Made by a program: the position numbers and the translations under genes
Origin: an uncultured Eubacteriales bacterium
Lineage (GTDB): Bacteria > Bacillota > Clostridia > Oscillospirales > Oscillospiraceae
Length of the DNA stretch: 5,313 bases
Reading direction: 5' to 3'
Assembly (NCBI GenBank): GCA_900554705.1
Contig: USIH01000138.1
Span: forward strand, 1-5,313
Shown here: piece after piece, positions 1 through 5,268 of the stretch
Layout: each line of letters opens with the position of its first letter
How positions within the stretch are numbered: position 1 is the first letter of the stretch
Notes under the pieces: generated by a model
What the model was told of the DNA's origin: nothing
What the model saw: only the letters and a program-made list of their open reading frames with translations
The model's database searches: none

Positions 1-1576
1 CCGTCGGCTCGTCGAGCACCAAGATCGGCGCGTCCTTATAAAGTGCGCGCGCCATCATCAGCTTCTGCGCCTCGCCGCCGGACAGCTCGGTACCGTCCTT
101 GTTTACCTGCTTGTCAAGCCGCGTGTCGATGCCGTGCGGCAGCTTATCGAGCGACAGTCCGGCGCGGCGTATACAGTCCTCCGCGCGCGCCCTGTCCACC
201 TCCGACCCGAGCCTGCCCGCCACCGTCTCGGCCAAGGAGAAAAACGCCGTCTGCACGTCCTGAAACACCGACGAAAAGAGCCGGTAATAGTCGTCGCGGC
301 GGAAGTCGCTCACGGGCACGCCGTCGATCCGGATCTGACCGGAGGTCGGCTGATACAGCCCGCACAGGAGCTTGACGAGCGTCGTCTTGCCCGCGCCGTT
401 CATGCCCACAAGCGCCACGCGCTCGCCCGCGTGAAGCGTGAGGTTCAGGTCGTCGATGGTGCACTTTTCCGCGCCCTCATAGCGGAAGGACACGTGGTCA
501 AACGTGATCTCCGGCGCGTGGTCAAGGAAGTCCTCCGCGCGCGCCTTCCCGCTCCCGTCGCTGTCCGGCAGGTCGAGAAAGGCGCGGAAATCGCTGATCT
601 TCAGGCTCGCCGCCTGCATCTGTCCCCATGCGGTTATGATGTTCCCGATCTGCGTGACAAAGGCGGAGATCGCGGCAAAATAGAGCACGAAGCGCTCCGG
701 CGACAGCTCGCCGCGCAGCGCCATGGAAAGCAGCACCGCATAGGCCGCGCCGTCGCGCAGCAGGATGACGAGCAGATCGACAAGGCGCGTCAGAAACTGC
801 CGCAGGCTCAGGCGCTTTTTCCACGCGACGGCCTGATCGGTCAGCTCCTGATAGACGGCCTTGAGCCACTGCCCCATGCCGTAGATGCGAATGTCCTTCG
901 CGGCGGAAAAGTCGGAGGCGCGCTCCGACACGTAGCTGCGCTTGCGCTCGATGTCCGTCCGCTGCGGGCGGGTGCGGTATTCATAGCGGTTGTAGGCGCG
1001 GATGCAGAGCCAGTTGAGCAACGGCGTGACGGTCAGGAACACCACGAGCCACGGACTGACAAAGGAGAGGATCGTGCCGAACAGAAGGTAGCACAGCACG
1101 TTTTGCAAAACGTTCATGGCCTGCTGCGGCATTTCGCAGAGCGGCACCTTGCCGTCCTGCATCCATGTGGTCTGCTCCGCGCGGCCGAGCAGGTCGCGCA
1201 CGTCCGTTTTTTCATACTGTTCATAGAAGCAGTGCATGGTCTTGCGCTCGAGCGCCAGAGCCTGCGCGAAACGGAACCGCTCGAGCCGCGAGACGAGCAG
1301 CGCCTTGCAGAGATCCCGCACGGCCACCGCGGCAAAGGTCAGGCACAGCAGGACACCGACGGCCGCCGCCGCGTGCGCAAACGCGCGCCCCGCCGTGACC
1401 TCGGCCACCACCAGCGCGGGCAGGCGAATTTCCGCCCAAGCGAGAAATACGCTGAGCGGCACACCGGCCGCCATCAGCCAGAAGGACTGCTGCGCCTCAC
1501 GCAGCATCCCGCGAAAGCTCCACAGCGCGTTGCTCGGCGCGCTGCGATAGGGCTTTTCCGATCGTTTCTTTTCCAA
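1..1576 (-). CDS. ABC transporter, fused membrane and ATP-binding domains (C-terminus cut by window edge)
   Basis: Half-transporter of the type I ABC exporter fold; it would dimerise (with itself or a second half-transporter) in the cell membrane and use ATP to export a substrate the sequence does not identify. 525 residues are present and the frame is open throughout. Residues about 32-315 form the membrane domain, with hydrophobic helices near 32-46, 66-86, 155-172, 175-190, 266-287 and 296-315. The ATPase domain follows from about 355: A-loop Tyr366, Walker A GMNGAGKTT at 391-399 (Lys397), Q-loop Gln439, signature LSGGE at 498-502, Walker B ILVLDEP at 518-524 (Asp522, Glu523). The D-loop and switch histidine lie beyond the edge; family members usually run to about 580-620 residues. 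The start is a TTG at 1574-1576, 7 nt after a strong AGGAGGG (1584-1590); the ATG inside that gap is out of frame. There is no N-terminal C39 peptidase domain. Family call sure, substrate unknown; the adjacent two-component pair is a plausible regulator. Confidence 0.95.
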   Translation of the reverse strand, partial: MEKKRSEKPYRSAPSNALWSFRGMLREAQQSFWLMAAGVPLSVFLAWAEIRLPALVVAEVTAGRAFAHAAAAVGVLLCLTFAAVAVRDLCKALLVSRLERFRFAQALALERKTMHCFYEQYEKTDVRDLLGRAEQTTWMQDGKVPLCEMPQQAMNVLQNVLCYLLFGTILSFVSPWLVVFLTVTPLLNWLCIRAYNRYEYRTRPQRTDIERKRSYVSERASDFSAAKDIRIYGMGQWLKAVYQELTDQAVAWKKRLSLRQFLTRLVDLLVILLRDGAAYAVLLSMALRGELSPERFVLYFAAISAFVTQIGNIITAWGQMQAASLKISDFRAFLDLPDSDGSGKARAEDFLDHAPEITFDHVSFRYEGAEKCTIDDLNLTLHAGERVALVGMNGAGKTTLVKLLCGLYQPTSGQIRIDGVPVSDFRRDDYYRLFSSVFQDVQTAFFSLAETVAGRLGSEVDRARAEDCIRRAGLSLDKLPHGIDTRLDKQVNKDGTELSGGEAQKLMMARALYKDAPILVLDEPT

Positions 1577-1583
1577 GGGGCAT

Positions 1584-1590
1584 CCCTCCT
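1584..1590 (-). promoter_or_regulatory. Ribosome binding site that decides the TTG start of the ABC gene
   Basis: AGGAGGG on the minus strand is close to a full anti-16S match. It lies 7 nt before the in-frame TTG at 1574-1576. The ATG at 1581-1583 touches the site directly (zero spacing) and opens a different frame that stops after 28 codons, so the TTG is the better start. Confidence 0.8.
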
Positions 1591-1603
1591 TTTCTGTGCC
1601 TAC

Positions 1604-1612
1604 AGCATAGCA
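1604..1612 (-). promoter_or_regulatory. Candidate extended -10 promoter of the ABC exporter gene
   Basis: The minus strand reads TGC-TATGCT, a TGn extended -10 followed by a 5/6 match to TATAAT. No good -35 is visible at 16-18 bp spacing; that position (around 1627-1632) overlaps the LytTR-like repeat at 1622-1630. A start near 1597 would give a leader of about 20 nt with the ribosome site well placed. A missing -35 fits an activator-dependent promoter. Inferred from sequence only. Confidence 0.4.
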
Positions 1613-1621
1613 GGGTTTTCT

Positions 1622-1650
1622 CCAAACAGAGAGAATCGTGCACCAACGGT
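1622..1650 (-). promoter_or_regulatory. Two direct repeats resembling a LytTR-family binding site
   Basis: On the minus strand ACCGTTGGT (1642-1650) matches all nine positions of the published LytTR half-site [TA][AC][CA]GTTN[AG][TG]. TCTGTTTGG (1622-1630) matches eight of nine. They have the same orientation and are separated by 11 bp, within the usual 10-13 bp. The downstream copy is 12 bp from the candidate -10. The motif is degenerate, so single hits are expected by chance; the pairing, spacing and position next to a LytTR regulator locus make the site credible. The natural ligand would be the regulator encoded at 2367-3056. Confidence 0.45.
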
Positions 1651-1700
1651 ATCCGTCAGGGCACGAATCGCATCGTGCCTGTGGTACCGCTGGTGCACGA
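1636..1700 (-). terminator. Long imperfect hairpin between kinase and ABC genes, possible terminator or attenuator
   Basis: An inverted repeat begins 6 nt after the kinase stop codon. The outer arms TCGTGCACCA (1636-1645) and TGGTGCACGA (1691-1700) pair perfectly over 10 bp. CGGTA (1647-1651) then pairs with TACCG (1685-1689), and GGCACGA (1660-1666) with TCGTGCC (1673-1679) around a 6-nt loop. The one mismatch between the first two stems becomes a G-U pair in the minus-strand RNA. The next transcribed stretch (1624-1635) is pyrimidine-rich with 8 U in 12, so a weak intrinsic terminator for the MFS-regulator-kinase transcript is plausible. It overlaps the upstream LytTR-like repeat, so DNA-level function is also possible. 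The structure is clear; the role is inferred. Confidence 0.5.
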
Positions 1701-1706
1701 ACCGTG

Positions 1707-2357
1707 TCACCGGACGACGGGAACCAGAAATTCCGAGGTGAACGCGCCGTCCTCGCTGTTGTATGTCACCCAGCCGCCGTGCGCCTTCAGGATCGCCTCG
1801 GCGCGGTGCAGGCCGAAGCCGTGCGCGCCGGACTTGTCCGTGCGAAACAGCGAGCCGACCTTTTTCTTCTTTTCGCCCGCGGAGTTGAGCAGGTAGCAGT
1901 AGAGCATTTTGCCCTTCATCCGCAGGGACAGGCGGAGAAACCGCTCTCCCTGTGCGCCGCGGCAGGCCTCAATGGCATTGTCCAGCAGATTGCCCAGAAC
2001 GATGCTCAGCTCCAGATCGGACAGGAGCAGACAATCGGGCAGGTTGGCCTGCACGGTCACGGCGACGCCCTCCGCCTTTGCCTGCGCGATCTTCGCCGAC
2101 AGGATGGCATCGACGGTCACGTTGCCGGTCTTGAGCAGCGTGTCCACGGCCTGCAAGCTCCGGTCAAGCTCCTCGATGTAGGCGACGGCGCGCTGCGTCT
2201 GCCCCGCCTCCAGTTGCCCCTTGAGCGCCTGCAAATGGTGATGGAAGTCGTGCTTGTAGCCGCGCATCTCGTTGTGGATGCTCCGCACCTCCTCCAAATG
2301 CCGCTTTGCCTGCTCCTCCTGCATGGCCACCAGTTTCAGATACGTTCGTTTCAGCAT
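1707..2357 (-). CDS. GHKL-type sensor histidine kinase (AgrC/ComD-like), soluble, without sensor domain
   Basis: 216-residue kinase core that should autophosphorylate and pass phosphate to the response regulator encoded just upstream. Residues 1-35 are a charged, probably coiled-coil helix. The phosphoacceptor box YKHDFHHHL gives His36 in the HDxxxH setting typical of LytTR-partner kinases. TGNVTVDAIL (77-86) is the usual linker motif. The ATP-binding domain shows the N-box LGNLLDNAIEA (121-131, Asn123 and Asn127) and the G-box GAHGFGL (177-183). Relatives are normally above 400 residues with five to seven membrane helices in front; here there is no hydrophobic segment at all, and no room for one because the regulator stop is only 9 bp upstream. 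The start ATG follows GAGGG at good spacing. The protein is therefore probably cytoplasmic and takes its signal from a partner or from inside the cell. Kinase family sure; signal unknown. Confidence 0.93.
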   Translation of the reverse strand: MLKRTYLKLVAMQEEQAKRHLEEVRSIHNEMRGYKHDFHHHLQALKGQLEAGQTQRAVAYIEELDRSLQAVDTLLKTGNVTVDAILSAKIAQAKAEGVAVTVQANLPDCLLLSDLELSIVLGNLLDNAIEACRGAQGERFLRLSLRMKGKMLYCYLLNSAGEKKKKVGSLFRTDKSGAHGFGLHRAEAILKAHGGWVTYNSEDGAFTSEFLVPVVR

Positions 2358-2366
2358 GGGGTTCCC

Positions 2367-3056
2367 TCAGTTTCTTGCAATGAACGCACGGTTCAGCTCG
2401 TCATATTTCCCGCGCGCGAGCGGAAGCTCCGTCGTGTCGGACAGGGTGACGGCCTTTCGGCCGATCCGCGTGACATATTTGAGATTGATCAGATAAGAGC
2501 GGTGCGCGCGGAAAAAGTCCTCGCTGAGCTTCTGCGCAAGGGCGGAGATGCTCTCCCGAATGCGGTAGCTTTTCGTTTTTGTATAAAGCACAAGGTCGTG
2601 CAGGAACGACTCGACATATAAAATGTCCGCTTCGTAGAGCTTGACCGTCTCCCCCTCGCAGGAGAACACCAGAAAGGGCGGCTCGACCGCCAGTTTCTCG
2701 GCGGCGCGGTCGAGCACCGCAAAGAGCGTCTTTTCCGCCACGGGCTTGATCAGGTAGTGCAGCGCGTCGACCTCGTAGCCTTCGCCGATCAGCTCAAAGT
2801 GAGAGGTGATGAAGATGATCTCCATCCGGCTGCCCTGCGCGCGCAGGCGCTTGGCAAGGTCAATGCCGGAAAGCGCCTTCATCTCCACGTCCAGCAGCAG
2901 GATGTCATAGCGGTTGTCGCCCGCATAGGCAAACCAGAAGGCCTCCGCGCTGGAAAACAGCGCGATCTTGCAGTCCTTGTTCCACGCGACGACGTGCTCC
3001 CGCAGGCGCTGCGCCTGCTCCGGTTCGTCGTCGCAGATGGCGATCTGATAGCGCAT
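2367..3056 (-). CDS. LytTR-family response regulator (receiver plus LytTR DNA-binding domain)
   Basis: 229-residue transcription factor of the AgrA/VirR/LytR type. The receiver (about 1-120) has the acidic pair Asp9-Asp10 in CDDE, the phosphoacceptor Asp56 in LLLDVEM, Thr84 in IFITSH and Lys104 in YLIKP, so every phosphorylation residue is intact. The LytTR domain (about 130-229) carries the family landmarks: ADILYVES, FFRAHRSYLIN and the closing LARGKYDEL. The ATG at 3054-3056 follows GGGAGGGG with a 6-nt spacer. The gene lies 45 bp after the MFS stop and 9 bp before the kinase start, so all three are probably one transcript. Its ribosome site sits in a hairpin (3063-3096). A plausible target is the repeat pair at 1622-1650 before the ABC gene. 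Family call sure; regulon inferred. Confidence 0.96.
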   Translation of the reverse strand: MRYQIAICDDEPEQAQRLREHVVAWNKDCKIALFSSAEAFWFAYAGDNRYDILLLDVEMKALSGIDLAKRLRAQGSRMEIIFITSHFELIGEGYEVDALHYLIKPVAEKTLFAVLDRAAEKLAVEPPFLVFSCEGETVKLYEADILYVESFLHDLVLYTKTKSYRIRESISALAQKLSEDFFRAHRSYLINLKYVTRIGRKAVTLSDTTELPLARGKYDELNRAFIARN

Positions 3057-3062
3057 AAAGAT

Positions 3063-3096
3063 CCCCTCCCTGTGTTCATCATACCACAGAGAGGGG
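3063..3096 (-). promoter_or_regulatory. Hairpin burying the Shine-Dalgarno of the regulator gene; loop carries a -10-like hexamer
   Basis: Arms 3063-3074 and 3085-3096 form a 12-bp stem around a 10-nt loop. The single mismatch in DNA (3069 against 3090) is a G-U pair in the minus-strand RNA, so all twelve positions pair. The 3' arm contains GGGAGGGG, the regulator's ribosome site, ending 6 nt before its ATG. The loop contains TATGAT (3078-3083), which resembles a -10 box, but I see only weak -35 candidates. No U-run follows the stem, so it is not an obvious terminator. A ribosome finishing the MFS gene (stop 3102-3104) would reach into the 5' arm, which suggests translational coupling. Alternatively the dyad is an operator. 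Confidence 0.5.
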
Positions 3097-3115
3097 AAAA
3101 ATCACACTGATTTTT
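3097..3115. repeat. Perfect AT-rich palindrome across the MFS stop codon
   Basis: AAAAATCA-CAC-TGATTTTT is an 8-bp perfect inverted repeat with a 3-nt centre, touching the GC-rich hairpin at 3063-3096. In minus-strand RNA it forms a short A-U hairpin ending in five U, a weak terminator-like shape. It includes the last MFS codons and the stop, so coding sequence explains part of it. Confidence 0.35.
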
Positions 3116-4247
3116 GATAAAAAATGCCGATCGCGCCCAGAATCAGGAGCACGCCGCACAGACAGAAGCACCAGCTCGCACCGACGGCGACCAGAAGGGA
3201 CGAGGCAAACAGGGAAAGCGTCTCGACGAGGCTGACGCCCACGTTCATGACGGAGAGCGCCGTGGCGCGGTCGCTGCCGATCCGGAGGGCGTCGACGAGC
3301 CGGTTTTGCTGCTCCTCCAAGTGGAAGGAGGCAAGATCCAAAAGCAGGGGGAGCACCGCCATAAACGGCAGAACGAGCCAAGCGGCGCGCAGGCGTCCGA
3401 AGAGGAGCAGTGCGACGCCGCTCAAAAGCCCGAACCGGACGGTCAGGTGCGTTGCCCTGCGGCGCTTTAAGAGCCGGATGATCGGCTCTGCCAGCATTTG
3501 CACGGCGGAATAGACGAAAATGACCGCCGTCATCCAGCCAAGCGGGATCCCGCAGTCTTGCAGCTTCTCGACATAGAAGAAGTTGATCAGCAGCCACGCG
3601 ACGCTGAAGGCGGCCAGCAGCGCGGTAAACAGCAGCGCCCGCCGGTCGCAGAGCAGCTTTGCAAGCCGCGCGCGCTCGCGCCTGCGTGCCTGCGGCGGCT
3701 CTCTGCGCAGAAAGACGGAAAACAGCAGCCCCGTCGCGCCGGACAGAACGGTGGCAAACAAAAGACCTTTTAGTGAGAAAAAACGGTAGAGCGCGGCATA
3801 GGCCGCAGTGCTCAGCAGGAAGCCCGCCGTGCCGAAGTTTGCTGCGTGAGCGGACTTTACAAGGTAGGCCTCCTCTCCGTAGCGGGCGTAGAGGTAGGCG
3901 CTGTCCGTTCCTGAGGCGAAGCAGGCGGCAAGGCCTTCCGCCACAGCTTCCAAAACGAACAGGGGAAGCGAGCGGGCGAGAAACGCAGCTGTCAGCAGCA
4001 AGCGCGCCGTCAGCAGCAGACTCTGGGAGACGATGAGCGAATTGCGGTAGCCGATGCGGTCGGTCAGCCTGCCGGTCGGGATTTCGCAGACGGCAACGAT
4101 GCCGGACAGCAGTGCCTGTAACAAGAAGAACTGCCGCTCGCTCACACCGGCCTGTGTGCGCACCAGCAGTGCCACCGGCGCGAAAAAAACAAGCCCGCCT
4201 GCCAGACACATTCCGTCGTAAGCGTCAAATTTATTGATCTCTCTCAC
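3102..4247 (-). CDS. Major facilitator superfamily transporter, 12 TM, probable drug or metabolite exporter
   Basis: Membrane carrier, presumably a proton-coupled exporter; the substrate cannot be read from the sequence. From the GTG start at 4245-4247 it has 381 residues with twelve hydrophobic segments, near normal MFS length. The clearest landmark is motif A between TM2 and TM3, PTGRLTDRIGYR at residues 57-68, preceded by Glu55. A basic loop (RREPPQARRRERARL) sits in the middle between TM6 and TM7. The start is uncertain. The most upstream in-frame ATG (4290-4292) overlaps the -10 box, and the next (4278-4280) is within a few nt of the expected transcript start and would add a Cys-rich, unlikely N-terminus. 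GAGGTGA (4244-4250) is a good ribosome site but best fits an ATC at 4236-4238; ATG 4209-4211 is another choice. First gene of the minus-strand cluster, followed 45 bp later by the response regulator. Confidence 0.9.
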   Translation of the reverse strand: MREINKFDAYDGMCLAGGLVFFAPVALLVRTQAGVSERQFFLLQALLSGIVAVCEIPTGRLTDRIGYRNSLIVSQSLLLTARLLLTAAFLARSLPLFVLEAVAEGLAACFASGTDSAYLYARYGEEAYLVKSAHAANFGTAGFLLSTAAYAALYRFFSLKGLLFATVLSGATGLLFSVFLRREPPQARRRERARLAKLLCDRRALLFTALLAAFSVAWLLINFFYVEKLQDCGIPLGWMTAVIFVYSAVQMLAEPIIRLLKRRRATHLTVRFGLLSGVALLLFGRLRAAWLVLPFMAVLPLLLDLASFHLEEQQNRLVDALRIGSDRATALSVMNVGVSLVETLSLFASSLLVAVGASWCFCLCGVLLILGAIGIFYQKSV

Positions 4248-4272
4248 CTCTCTACACCATGAAACACAACAA

Positions 4273-4288
4273 GTGACCATTCGGTCAC
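4273..4288. promoter_or_regulatory. Perfect palindromic operator at the MFS transcription start, TetR-family style
   Basis: GTGACC-attc-GGTCAC is a perfect 6+6 inverted repeat with a 4-bp centre. It begins 2 bp downstream of the -10 hexamer and covers the expected start point, so a bound protein would block transcription. TGACC-N4-GGTCA is a known TetR-family layout; the RutR consensus TTGACCANNTGGTCAA is close. Repression of an efflux pump by a drug-sensing TetR protein is a common arrangement. No TetR gene is in the window, so the regulator identity is inferred. Confidence 0.65.
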
Positions 4289-4290
4289 AC

Positions 4291-4318
4291 ATTATAACAC
4301 GCGTTACCTGCTTGTCAA
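4291..4318 (-). promoter_or_regulatory. Near-consensus sigma-A promoter of the MFS-regulator-kinase cluster
   Basis: The minus strand has a perfect -35 TTGACA (4313-4318), a 16-bp spacer and a perfect -10 TATAAT (4291-4296). Transcription should start near 4284, leaving a leader of roughly 40 nt to the GTG start. So strong a core promoter normally needs repression, which the palindrome at 4273-4288 would provide. Confidence 0.85.
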
Positions 4319-4369
4319 GAGAAAATCGACAAAAAGCGCAATCCAGTCCGTTTTATGGGACATCGCGGC

Positions 4370-4378
4370 TGCTATACT
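4370..4378 (+). promoter_or_regulatory. Candidate extended -10 promoter of the SWIM-protein gene
   Basis: TGC-TATACT is a TGn extended -10 with a 5/6 match to TATAAT. The -35 position (about 4350-4355, GTTTTA) is poor. A start near 4385 gives a leader of about 23 nt to the ATG at 4408. It faces away from the MFS promoter about 50 bp off and does not overlap the palindromic operator. Confidence 0.5.
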
Positions 4379-4407
4379 ATGACCATCCGAAGAAAGGAGA
4401 GGATTTT

Positions 4408-5211
4408 ATGAAACGACCGATCGGATTTTTGACAACCGATGAACAAGAGGCGCAGCCGGTGGCGGCGCCGGTCTCGGAGCGCGTGGGCGCTGCCGTAAGC
4501 TCCCTTGTAAGGGTGCGCTTTCGGAGCGGCGCGTCCGCGATGTATTACAACAGCTGCTTTGACCTGCGGGAGGGTGACGTGGTTTACGTCGGCGGAAAAT
4601 GGGCGAAGGAGGCGGGCGTGGTCGTCGCCGTAAATACGAAATTCCGCATCCGCACAGCGGATTACGAGCGCGTTTTGTCTCTGCTCGATCTGTCGATCCA
4701 CGGAACGTTTGCCCGCGTTGGGGACAAAATGGTGTCCTTTGACCCGTTTGCGATCGACGCGGAGCGGTTTGGAGCGTGGATCACCCCGCCGTATGACCCG
4801 CGGCAGGAGCAGGACGCGCCGGACGACGAGGTGGTGTCCGGCGAGGGCTACCGCATCGACCTCTGCGCGCCGGAGGACTGCGAGGACATCACGCCCGCCA
4901 TTGCGGCGCGCGCCGTTACGTACCGAAACGAGGGGCGCGTGCGCTACCTCAGCCTCTATAGGGGCGTGGGCAGAGCCTATGTGGAGGGGAGCCGATGGTA
5001 CCGCGTCGATTTCTGCTGTCGGGACGGCGTGATGACGGACATTTTCTGCGACTGTCCGTATCCCTACCTGTGCAAGCATGAAACGGCGGTGGCGCTGACG
5101 CTGCGGATGCTCCTCCGGCAGCCGAAGATGCAGTCCGTCGAGGATTTTGTCGCGATCGACCGGCAGACCTTCCTTGCCCTCACCGCGCACGCAAACGTCG
5201 TGATCCTATAG
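4408..5211 (+). CDS. SWIM zinc-finger protein of unknown function
   Basis: 267-residue soluble protein. The C-terminal part carries the SWIM zinc ligand pattern CxCx(n)CxH as Cys214-x-Cys216-x5-Cys222-x-His224 (FCDCPYPYLCKHETAVAL), followed by the usual helix. SWIM domains bind DNA or proteins; bacterial ones are often encoded near SWI2/SNF2 helicases, but no such gene starts within the 102 bp to the right edge. Residues about 33-81 (LVRVRF...LREGDVVYV...GVVVAVNTKF) look like a small beta-rich domain, loosely like a PSP1-type or PriA N-terminal strand pattern; this likeness is only impressionistic. An acidic linker lies near 131-148. The ATG at 4408-4410 follows AAGGAGAGGA at ideal spacing. 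The frame stays open upstream to 4234, but that part spans both promoters and is not coding. It is divergent from the MFS gene, with no evident functional link. The SWIM motif is clear; the role is unknown. Confidence 0.88.
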   Translation: MKRPIGFLTTDEQEAQPVAAPVSERVGAAVSSLVRVRFRSGASAMYYNSCFDLREGDVVYVGGKWAKEAGVVVAVNTKFRIRTADYERVLSLLDLSIHGTFARVGDKMVSFDPFAIDAERFGAWITPPYDPRQEQDAPDDEVVSGEGYRIDLCAPEDCEDITPAIAARAVTYRNEGRVRYLSLYRGVGRAYVEGSRWYRVDFCCRDGVMTDIFCDCPYPYLCKHETAVALTLRMLLRQPKMQSVEDFVAIDRQTFLALTAHANVVIL

Positions 5212-5236
5212 CACGTCAGAAGCAAATAGCAATGCC

Positions 5237-5259
5237 CCGATGCGGCTTCGCCGCATCGG
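5237..5259. terminator. Strong perfect hairpin after the SWIM gene, incomplete terminator
   Basis: CCGATGCGGC (5237-5246) pairs perfectly with GCCGCATCGG (5250-5259) around a TTC loop, starting 25 bp after the SWIM stop. Stem strength and position suit a terminator, but neither strand has a U-run directly after it. It could act in 3'-end protection, with Rho, or be part of a dispersed intergenic repeat. Confidence 0.5.
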
Positions 5260-5268
5260 CAGACTGTC

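Noticed and set aside
134..1741. A 535-codon open frame on the plus strand opposite the ABC gene.
   Set aside because: It is antisense to a gene with every ABC motif in order. The predicted product is rich in Arg, His and Gln with no recognisable domain, as expected for the reverse complement of GC-rich coding DNA, and it runs through the intergenic hairpin.
1638..2621. A 327-codon plus-strand open frame opposite the kinase and regulator genes.
   Set aside because: It spans the junction of two well-supported minus-strand genes, has no plausible domain and no good ribosome site; it is a coding shadow.
3079..4209. A second long minus-strand frame overlapping the MFS gene.
   Set aside because: Its product is Arg/Ala/Pro-rich without membrane helices; the neighbouring frame gives a clean 12-TM MFS protein with motif A.
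4252..4260. ATG-GTG-TAG minimal open frame in the MFS leader.
   Set aside because: Two codons with no ribosome site of its own; most likely chance, although it overlaps the leader.
4234..4407. N-terminal extension of the SWIM frame back to 4234.
   Set aside because: This stretch contains the MFS promoter and operator and the SWIM promoter; the ATG at 4408 has the proper ribosome site.
4372..5190. A 272-codon minus-strand open frame opposite the SWIM gene.
   Set aside because: Its composition is Arg/His/Val-rich and typical of an antisense shadow. The plus-strand frame has a strong ribosome site and the SWIM zinc ligands.
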